A stretch of 64,000 bases of DNA from Tilletia caries (lineage: Eukaryota; Basidiomycota; Exobasidiomycetes; Tilletiales; Tilletiaceae): the NCBI GenBank assembly GCA_032718865.1, contig JALUTQ010000030.1, positions 1,054,001-1,118,000 of the forward strand, written 5' to 3'. The stretch's first letter is position 1; the number at the start of each line of letters is the position of its first letter. The notes beneath the pieces were generated by a model that ran no database searches, was not told the origin of the DNA, and saw only the letters and a program-made list of their open reading frames with translations. Positions 56,362-64,000 of this stretch are shown here, one piece after another. Made by a program: the position numbers and the translations under genes.

Positions 56362-57561
56362 TCACTGAGGTGCTTCAGAGTAGTTGCCGTCGTCATAGCG
56401 AATCGTGCCAGTGTTGTCGGTGAGGATCTTGGGGCACTTGACGCGGCACATGGAAGAAATTGTCGGGTTAAGGCCATACGGGTGGCCCGGAGGGATGAGC
56501 CAGTCGAAGCGCTATGTGAAGCCAGCAGATGGTTCCGTGAGGGTCAGCACACTCGTACCATACAGAGGAAGCGACTGGGCTTGGATGACTTGATATTTAA
56601 CGTACCCACTGGCAGCCAGGCTGGAGCTCAGCTGGAAGCTGGCCGCAGCTGTCCCTGTTCATGATGCCACCAAACCGACGACCCCAACCATCGGCAGGAC
56701 TACCCCACTGTGAAGGGCACGTGTTCAGCTCGCCCACTCCAGCTGCGTCAAGAAATTATCACAATTGTTGTCAGCATCAGGACATTGAGCTGTTGAGTAG
56801 CCTGAACTTACCGCCGGGCGTCTGGATGTCGATCTGCCTGTGGTCGCTCATATCGCCGGAGTTGATGGCCTGAAAGACAAGCGTCTTGCCGGGAAGCTCT
56901 TGGAACTGGATCGAGTAGCATGCACCGAAGAAGGAGTCCTCTCCCAACACAATGGGCCGAGCTCCGACCGCATAAGACAGCATCGGGTTTGACGACGATA
57001 CGAAGGGCTGCTGGCTGTTGCACTGTTGACCAACAACAGAGATATCTAAGCATGCTGGCTGGGTACAAGTTCATTTGGAGGAACACTCACAGCAAAGGCG
57101 CTTCCTCCCTCGGAACCGCTCGTGGTCATCGGGTTTTCCAGACGCGTCACGCCGTCCTTGGCACACGAGTGCGCCGGACGTACGACGACGTTTTTCCCCG
57201 GCCATGCTGCACCGACTTTGCAGCAGTCCCCTGTGAAACAAAAGCACATCGCCGTGAGTACCGGAGAGGAGCTTCGTCAGCTTGGACATAGAGTCATACT
57301 CACAGTACTGCGTGGCCTGTCCGCCAGTCTGCAAGGTTTGCACGAGCAGAATTATTTTGCAGTGAGCAATAGAAACATCAATGCCGCGAGGCCAAAAACA
57401 TCACTCACAGCTTCGCAGTGCTGACCGTCTGGAGACTGGCGGCGGTTGTATTCATCAATCTGACGTTGCGTGCTTGACGACGAAGGAACGTGCAGACCAT
57501 CGGCGCCAAGGAGAAGAACGCTTGCGAACAGCATGAAGAAGGGTTGTCCGGGAAGTCGCAT
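56362..57561 (-). CDS. Secreted GH45 endoglucanase, short form, 271 aa
   Basis: Exons (minus): 57561-57409, 57328-57304, 57230-57091, 57022-56812, 56742-56606 and 56511-56362 (272 codons with stop). Signal peptide MRLPGQPFFMLFASVLLLGA, then a short hydrophilic spacer of about 30 residues (no QGG repeats). The catalytic domain parallels gene 1 throughout: YWDCCKVGAAWPG, FACNSQQPFVSSSNPMLSY, FFGACYSIQF, RQIDIQTPGG, GGIMNRDSCGQL, GCQW|RFDWL and RVKCPKILTDNTG. Exons 2, 3 and the last two match gene 1 in length (25, 140, 137 and 150 nt). Exon 4 (211 nt) equals the sum of two gene-1 exons (177 + 34), so one intron was gained in gene 1 or lost here. One Cys in the GCQGG position is Ser (SGSEGG). Confidence 0.88.
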
Positions 57562-57689
57562 CGTGAGTTTCTAGAATGTTTGGAACCGTAGTGAGAATGA
57601 GAAGAATAGGTAAGTGGAGGGGAGTGTGAAGAGTAAGAGACGGAAGGTAAGGATGCAGAACAGAATGGTTAGCTGGGTCAACAGCTCTT

Positions 57690-57697
57690 CTTTTATA
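57690..57697 (-). promoter_or_regulatory. TATA box of GH45 gene 2
   Basis: TATAAAAG on the minus strand, about 130 bp upstream of the ATG at 57561. Confidence 0.5.
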
Positions 57698-58419
57698 CCT
57701 TTGTCTACCTGCCACGTCTGGGCTACCTGAACGCAGCATCTTGGACTCGCTGGCGAGCCGAAGGCGTGTTTGTTCCAGAAACGGGAGAACGTGCTGGCTT
57801 CCTTTGGTAAGACAAGCTTTCCAGCGCACGGCCATCGGCATTTTGTACCGCTGTGAGCAAAAGTGTATGTACGACGGGATGGTTTCGATGAGGAGTACCG
57901 GTGATTGTTCGTCTTTTCGACAGTAGGTGGGAAAAAGATTGCCACCGACGAAGAAGCTGGCGATGCGCACACGTTCTGAGAACGTCGAGAGCACGTAAGG
58001 GTCGCATCAAAACGAAGAGAGGAAGTCAGACCGTCAGAAAAAAGAGGACAAGATAAATCAGCCACGCAGAGGTTCCAGCAAGAGTCGAGACATCCAGACG
58101 AGATGCTGGCAAAGGCCGGTCCAAAAGCGTCGGAACGATCGAATGGATTCCCAAATACATATGTATGTTTCCAGCATAGAGCATATCCTGTGCCGATCAG
58201 CGGGGCCGATCGGGGGACATTCTTTATGTCGACATCGGCCAGCGCTTGACCAGCACGAGCTCAGGAACGGAGAGAAATCGCGTATCTGGCAGTGGTATCG
58301 ACCAATGTGAGCCTGACGCTCTTGTGCCTGGGAACTGAGATGGGCGAGGCAATACCGAAGATTGCCAACAGGACTTTATCGTGTCATCACATCCTTGAGC
58401 CACGGCAAAGGCACATGAT

Positions 58420-60425
58420 TATGGAACGCCGTTTTCACCACCTCCGCTTTTCCCTTTCGCTTTTCCCTTTTCGCTTTTCCCTTTCGCTTTTCGCTTTTCG
58501 CTTTCCGCTTTTCGCTTTTTCCCTTTTCCCTTTTCCCTTTTTCGCCAACAACATGCCCGACTTCTCGCTCTTCCCGCTGCCCGCACTCATTCACACGAAG
58601 ACTAGATAGGTATCCCTGTTTCCTGACCTCGTTCGAAGTCTCAAATAATGGCCTGCTGCTCACTTCTCTCCTTCCGGCTCGACCTCATTTGCTCTGATAC
58701 TGCTGACACTCTCTCATCCTTCCCTCCCTGTCTTATCTCCCCTATTCTTTGCTCCCTCGCATTTTCTCTTTTTATACAGACATCAAGAGAACTCCTTCCT
58801 TTGCGCCGGCCCCGGCCTATTGTTGGCTCTTGTGCGCGAGCCGCGAACGCTTAGGTCTATCCGCCCATCTCACACGGTATGTCGCGCACATGTTCCCATA
58901 TGTGCTTGCGTCTCTGACAGACAGTCAGACACTGTGTCCAATCGTCTTCTTCTCCTTCCCCGTACTCTCACATCCGCACAGACAGCCGACAGGTACGATG
59001 AACTCAATGCCAGAGCTAGTACGGCTCACTTATACTGACGCATATTTTTCTGCTCCCTGTTCTTTACTTCCCTTCTCCTCCCCTGCCCGCAGCTAGACAC
59101 CATTCCATCGGCGGAGAGCGGAGGATTACAGGGCTCGCACAAGTCTGAGGTTCGGCGTCGCCTGATTTGCCGGCAGAGGGCGTTGCCAGCCATGCAGCGC
59201 GCTCTCTGTCAGCAAATCGACATCAGGGGAGAATTCATGTCATTTTGGAAATGATGCATCTATCGGTATGTCGCTCCATCTTTCCTTCCTTCTCGGTCGT
59301 TGCTCTCTCGTACACACCACTCTCATTCCTTGCTGCTTTCCCACAGGCTTCAAATTTCGCAAGGACCGTCAGACCGTGGTCCATGGGAGAGAACGAGAAG
59401 TGCGCATGGCGCAAAAGCGCGTAACCGGGCTGGTCGGCTCGTACCTGATTTCTTGCTGGGGAGACTAGTGAGTGGAGTCAGTAACGTTCTGAGACCACCA
59501 AATGTCAGAGTTGGACATGTACAATCAATAGAGCAGCATTGGGCAGCAGAATCACATGGCCCATCTGTAGCGGCCACGTGAGTTACACCTAATTTGACAG
59601 CTTGAGGTCCGAGGCCAGATGAGATGAGTTGAAGAAAAAAATCCACGTGGTAAATATGGCTCAGCTATCAGCATGAAGCGGCAGGGAGTGGACTTGGCTT
59701 CTCCCTCTGCAACTGGCCGAGACATGCATCCACCATGTCACCTTTGACCTTCCATGAGGCGTCGCGCAGCGGAGGCCGAGGGAGCTGTCCGGGTTGTGAA
59801 AAGGTGCACCTGGCGCGCAGACACAGAGAACGACGGCAGCGAGACTGTGAGAGGGACTAGGGTCGATAATGGCCTGCCGCGTGGATCAGATAACTCTGGA
59901 TAATGGAGGCTGGAGCTGAGGCATCAAAGGCAGCAGAAAAGGAAGATATGCGTATCTGAGGGAGATTGAAAGGAAACGAGTCAGCTGGAGTGGAAAAGAT
60001 CACCAGACATCAAAATGGAAAGATTGAAGTGTCAGTCAGGCAGAGCAAAGCGAGTAAAGGGACTGTTGGAGGCAACAGTGGAGGAGAAAGTAGTCAGCAC
60101 TCAGCAGCAACGGGCATCAGAGCCCAGAGGTCAGCTGCAACCTACTTAGTACTTGCTGCCCACCAGGCACCAGGGGAAATTGAGCACTATTTGGCTCGGG
60201 ATAAGGTCTGGGCAGCGTTTGAAGCTGGCTGGGACTTAGTCGACTGTGATGTATGAGGGATAATGGTGGGCGAGAGCGTGAGAGGCTGGAAGTCGTCATG
60301 AAATTCATGGCGAAAAGGGAAAAGGGAAAAGCGAAAAGCGAAAGGGAAAAGCGAAAAGCGAAAGGGAAAAGCGAAAAGGGAAAAGCGAAAGGGAAAAGCG
60401 GAGGTGGTGAAAACGGCGTTCCATA
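58420..60425. mobile_element. 2.0-kb element with simple-sequence inverted termini
   Basis: The ends are inverted copies: TATGGAACGCCGTTTTCACC and then CACCTCCGCTTTTCCC on the left, mirrored at 60315-60425. Both arms continue for about 100 bp as irregular CGCTTTT/CCCTTTT (GAAAAG/GGAAAAG) repeats. CATGAT flanks both sides (58414-58419, 60426-60431), a likely 6-bp target duplication. The interior has no recognisable transposase. A stretch at 59130-59260 resembles 9840-9930. It looks like a non-autonomous foldback or TIR element. Confidence 0.65.
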
Positions 60426-60431
60426 CATGAT

Positions 60432-61115
60432 CGCATCATCCTACAGAGGCTGGAAACAGAGCGCCAGCGAGTCAGCATCAGAAGCATGAGGTCCTGACGA
60501 AATAGGTATGTGTAGACACTTCTGCGGCGAATGATGGTAATAAGGTCGCTGAATCGCTGTCTTCCTTCATTTCCTCCCATCCTCTCATCTCATACTGACA
60601 GCAAACTCAAAGGCCGTCCTCGCACCTTTACTGAGGACACTGATCAAAGCAAAGAGAGAGAAATGCTTGCGAGAACTTGGGGGGGTTGAGCTGAAGAGCT
60701 CGAACGACGCGTCGCCGCTGCGTGCGGTTGGGACTAGCGACGCTAGTGGGGGAGGGACCACCTCACGGGGAGGTGGGTGGGAAAGCGAAGAGAAAGGACG
60801 CGACACGGAGCACGATGCTTCAGCGATGGAACGATGGTGGAAGAGCGCCAGAAGCAGCAGCTGGCTCTCCAGGCGGGTCGAGACAGCAGAAATTTTCACC
60901 TCATTATTATCAAAGATCATTCCGCTTCATTTCACCGCGGGACTGCGTACGCCGTGAGACTTGGCACTTGGCAGAGGGAGAACGTGACGGTCTTGGGCGG
61001 CCCTACATGTTACCGCATACCGCCCCTTCCTGGCGGAAACTGACCAGGACGAAAGGACGCTCCCTTTTTCCAACAATATCTTCACCCACTACGTCCTCTC
61101 TTTCTTCGCTCTTTA
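60432..61115. other. Intergenic, no supported gene
   Basis: Overlapping short frames (60667-61396 plus; 60585-60920 minus) lack motifs. The right part is the upstream region of family gene D. Confidence 0.35.
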
Positions 61116-61135
61116 GGCAGGTCCTTCTGAGCTCA
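61116..61135 (+). promoter_or_regulatory. Shared upstream element, family gene D (distal copy)
   Basis: An exact GGCAGGTCCTTCTGAGCTCA, 277 bp upstream of the ATG at 61393, 41 kb away from the cluster at 18-22 kb. Confidence 0.6.
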
Positions 61136-61238
61136 TACTCTTCTCTTCACCTCTTCACTTCTTCGCTTCTCCGCTTGACGCTTCTCTCAAGTCACTGCGA
61201 GCCCTCCTTCACTCATCCGTCAATATCAGCGCCACGCA

Positions 61239-61253
61239 GGCAGGTCCTTCTGA
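61239..61253 (+). promoter_or_regulatory. Shared upstream element, family gene D (proximal copy)
   Basis: GGCAGGTCCTTCTGA, the first 15 bases of the element, 154 bp upstream of the ATG. This is nearly the same spacing as the single element of gene B (151 bp) and the proximal one of gene A (160 bp). Confidence 0.5.
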
Positions 61254-61392
61254 TTTTGTGCGTCCCTTCATCCTTACACAACACTCCAGTGCCCAACCCT
61301 CGGCCGTTCACTTCATCTGCGCAGCGCATCTCGCCTCTCCCGCCTCGACAAACTTCCATCTCAACGTCCCATCCCATCCAGCTCAAAAAGGA

Positions 61393-61943
61393 ATGAAGAT
61401 CATCAATCCCGCTGCTTTGATCCTGCTGTCACTCGTGTCGGCGCACTGCCTTCCTGGTGAGTACATTGGATCGGTATGGAATGTGGAATGGTGCGAGATT
61501 GGTATTGATAATCGCAACTCGCTGCATCGCTGATAGTAGCCCCGGAACTTCACGAACCGCCAATCGTTCGAGCGACGCCAGTGGCTGAGCCGCCATCAGT
61601 CGCTCATTCGCCAACACTCGGTCACCGGTCAGTGGTTGAAAGCCTCATAGGGGGGGCCAGCGCGGTACTGTTCGTGGGCACGATGGGGGGCTTAATGTAC
61701 CTCTCGCATAAGGCAGGGCGTGAAGAAGATAGGCTTAAAGATGCTATGCATCACTCCTCTGGTACTGCACCGACGAACGGTCGTCGTTCGGTTGTGACCA
61801 CCACTCCGGCGGCGGACACGCATCAAAATCCCGTACGACGCGAGGAAGTCGATTACATCAACGCTGCTAAGCCGAGTGTTTACACAGAGCCCGAAAAGAA
61901 GACCAACGCATTTGCGACGAGAGCGATGAGCCTTAAGGCCTAA
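61393..61943 (+). CDS. Signal-peptide/membrane protein family, member D, 156 aa
   Basis: Exon 1 is 61393-61456 (64 nt, as in members A-C) and exon 2 is 61537-61943, with an 80-bp phase-1 intron (GTGAGT..TGATAG). Signal peptide MKIINPAALILLSLVSAHCL. After a Pro/Val-rich stretch comes one Gly-rich hydrophobic segment (LIGGASAVLFVGTMGGLMYL, about residues 60-80), followed by a basic/acidic tail with NGRRSVVTTTPA (compare TRRSVEASAS in B and NRRSASDSA in A) and RREEVDYI. It is the shortest and most diverged member. Likely a single-pass membrane or processed secreted protein; the function is unknown. Confidence 0.6.
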
Positions 61944-62339
61944 GGTCCTCGCAGCGATTGCCGCCCTAGCGGGATGGCATCTCGGTTTCAGTGCGAGCGT
62001 GTTCACTACGTCCTTCGTCAAGCTCGAGCGGCATTCTCGGCAAAGCCGATGCTATGCTGACACGCAAGGCTCGAGATTGGCTTTGTGAACGTGGTTGATC
62101 CCTTTTGCCCCTCAAATCTCAACCCTCAACGGCCCGACGTTACCGCCTGGTGAAGAGATATCTCAATGCAAAACGTTGTATATGATGCATGTTCGATTTG
62201 GGTCAGATCTTGTGCGCCTGGATCCTTTGAACAAAGGATGAAGGCGAAGGATGTGAGAAAATACGAAGCTGTTCGACGCTCGGTCGTCCCTTTACCAGAA
62301 CGATTGTCATTCCGCCGCTTCTCAGTTACTCTGAGCATG
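61944..62339. other. Intergenic, no gene seen
   Basis: 3' flank of family gene D. Short frames only. Confidence 0.35.
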
Positions 62340-62880
62340 TCTCGTACTTCTGCTTCCTCAGGCACTCTGAATCCATGCTCACAGATCTTCCACTCTCAGG
62401 CTTCCTTCAACCCTTCTTCAGCACCAAGAACAGAACAGGGGAGGCTTCAGGCCTGCTCCTTCGGTCCTACCGGCAGTCGAGAGGAGCGCTTCTTCATCAT
62501 CAACACCGACCTCCGCTTCCGCGAATCCACCACACAAGACGACGACGAGCCCACCTTTGTCTGGCACGACCCAGCCAACGACGACGACGAAGAACTGCTC
62601 GACTTCGTGATCCACAGCGCACAGGTCAACGAAATCACCCGAAAGATGTTCTACGTCAACTCAAATGCAAGATGTTCTACGTCATCTTCCTCTAGTGCGC
62701 ACACGAGCACGCCTTCGACGACAGCCTCGCGGCTCTGCAGTACAACAGCCGCAAGCCCGGCTCACAGCCCGCCGAGGAGGGGGAAGACAAGCAAGACCTC
62801 AAGGCAGACGACCCGGACGCTCTCGCTGCACGGACACCGCTGTCGGGGTCCTCGTCAAGCAGATTGGCCGACGCTTTGTG
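62340..62880 (+). pseudogene. VID27-like fragment with a local duplication
   Basis: Coding-like sequence in two frames: REERFFIINTDLRFRESTTQ, DDDEPTFVWHDP and VNEITRKMFYV in one, then AHEHAFDDSLAALQYNSRK and DKQDLKADDPDALAARTPLS in another, ending at a possible donor (CTTTGTGCGTATG). Between them GATGTTCTACGTCA is tandemly repeated (about 62646 and 62669), which shifts the frame. The pattern of an acidic W-containing segment followed by VNEITR and a helical segment reminds me of VID27-family proteins. Only a small part of such a protein is present, so it is probably a relic. Identification uncertain. Confidence 0.35.
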
Positions 62881-63450
62881 CGTATGCTCTCTTTCTCTGT
62901 CTCTTCACTCTGACTGCGCTGACACTGAAGTTCTTTATCTTTGCACAGCCAGCTCAGCATCGCATCCGCTGACAAGCGACGGGTCAACCAACGTGTAGAC
63001 GTAGACATGAATATGACCTTCTCCAATTGACCAGGCTCTCCGCCGTGTGGATCAATTTCCGTCCTGTCTCAGTCTCCGCCTCCGCCTTGTCCACCACCCC
63101 CAAAGTCAACTTCCAGTAAGCTTGACTTCATCAAGACCGGCCGTGCTGTGTTGCGGAAGGAAGTGCAAGTATTGGGCTGATCGTCAGCGTGAACAGTAGA
63201 AGAGGGTCAGAGCCTGGTACGCTTGTCCACAAGAGAGCCATAGAGCTCGGACAGATGGGCAATGACTGGCGTGCTGACTTTCTGAAGGACCTTACATATC
63301 TTGCGTTCTTCATACACAGATGAAGCTATGAGGACTTCAGAAGCCATGCTCTTTGAGTCAGATGTCAGACACTACACAACAAGGCGGAAAGGTAAGGCAG
63401 AAGGAAATTCATTTGGGAGGGCGACGATAGCTGAATGCTGATTGGAAATA

Positions 63451-64000
63451 TCACATCGCCACACCTGGCTCCAACTTCTGCTTCTTGGCAGGTCCGCCCT
63501 CGTCTGGCTGTGACACCATCGCCCGGAAAGAATCGTACTGCGCCTTCATCTGCCGGTGTAGCGCCTCCAACTGGTGCGCGTAAGAAGGTCCCTTCGTGAT
63601 CAATACGTACGCCTCCTTGCCGCGACCGTCAGCTACGGCAGTGCCGCTGCTGTTCTTGAAGGTAATCCTCGATGCACAGGTCCTCGCCTCGACAATGCTA
63701 CAAAATCCGCCTACGATCTTTGCAGACATTTGGGAGCTCCGCAGGAAGTCATTCAGGTCGGGCTGGCCTGGAATCGTCCCATCAGAAAAGATCCAGTTGT
63801 TTGCATCTGTGCACTTCTTCTGCAGCACCAGCAAATCCCTTTCCATCGCCTGCAGCCAGTGCAGAAGTAAGGGTTCAAGCACGGCGCGCTTGCTTTTGAA
63901 GGCCCGCGAGTCCTCGCTACAGATCGCCGTCACCGCCGAGCGCGCGTTTGTCGTCTTCGTCGCGGGCACTGCCATGTACCGTGCCACCGACGTCTGGCAC
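63451..64000 (-). CDS. Unrecognised protein, C-terminal part, runs off the right edge
   Basis: An open frame continues from beyond 64000 to the stop at 63451, at least 180 codons with no internal stop. Readable stretches: KTTNARSAVTAICSEDSRAF, PLLLHWLQAMERDLLVL, NWIFSDGTIPGQPDLNDFLR, GKEAYVLITKGPSYAHQLEA and a basic C-terminus PAKKQKLEPGVAM with a possible nuclear localisation signal. No signal peptide or membrane segment is visible in this part. The family is not recognised. The 5' end and any upstream exons are outside the window. Confidence 0.5.
   Translation of the reverse strand, partial: CQTSVARYMAVPATKTTNARSAVTAICSEDSRAFKSKRAVLEPLLLHWLQAMERDLLVLQKKCTDANNWIFSDGTIPGQPDLNDFLRSSQMSAKIVGGFCSIVEARTCASRITFKNSSGTAVADGRGKEAYVLITKGPSYAHQLEALHRQMKAQYDSFRAMVSQPDEGGPAKKQKLEPGVAM

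Overview
The window looks like nuclear DNA from a filamentous or yeast-like fungus, most likely a basidiomycete. Genes are split by many short introns (about 60-120 bp, GTGAGT/GTAAGT donors, YAG acceptors). DIRS-type and Ty1/copia retroelements are present, and the gene set is fungal: class-3 secreted lipase, GH45 endoglucanases, AVT-type amino-acid permease, Dot5-type peroxiredoxin, and relics of GCN1 and an NRPS-like adenylate-forming reductase. I cannot fix the species. The density of mobile DNA, gene relics and small secreted or membrane proteins suggests an accessory, possibly subtelomeric, compartment. No rRNA, real tRNA gene or CRISPR array was seen.

Layout. 1-4.1 kb: partial DIRS-like retroelement (minus strand) whose RT is interrupted by a 958-bp inverted-repeat insert. 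4.5-5.0 kb: Tc1/mariner-type MITE. 5.7-7.7 kb: 5'-truncated, frameshifted GCN1 relic. 8.0-8.6 kb: small secreted protein gene. 10.8-11.9 kb: two-exon gene of unknown role. 12.4-13.9 kb: truncated copia element with LTR and PBS. 13.9-15.3 kb: first copy of a dispersed 1.37-kb repeat. 16.6 kb: Cys-rich mini-protein. 18.2-21.9 kb: three members of a paralogous signal-peptide/membrane protein family (a fourth is at 61.4 kb). 22.3-24.9 kb: DsbA/FrnE-like oxidoreductase and aldo-keto reductase. 25.0-26.5 kb: adenylate-forming reductase relic carrying a MULE-type MITE. 27.2-27.9 kb: another TIR element with 9-bp TSD. 29.1-30.3 kb: second copy of the 8-kb secreted-protein gene, broken by a hAT-type MITE. 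32.2-41.8 kb: host gene block (FIST-like protein, peroxiredoxin, unknown protein, amino-acid transporter). 42.7-43.1 kb: malate dehydrogenase relic. 44.0-48.8 kb: nearly intact copia element. 49.5-57.6 kb: secreted hydrolase block (lipase and two tandem GH45 genes, with the second copy of the 1.37-kb repeat between the GH45 genes). 58.4-60.4 kb: 2.0-kb element with simple-sequence inverted termini. 61-64 kb: fourth family member, a degenerate VID27-like fragment, and a gene running off the right edge.

Working together. The lipase and GH45 enzymes would be secreted to break down lipid and cellulosic substrates. The four-member family is the most interesting unexplained set. Each first coding exon is exactly 64 nt and encodes a signal peptide, a phase-1 intron follows at the same place, membrane-type segments come next, and a nearly identical 20-bp element lies upstream of every copy, which implies shared regulation. 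Exon coordinates were worked out by hand from splice consensus and reading-frame continuity. Every multi-exon host gene described as intact closes to a whole number of codons.
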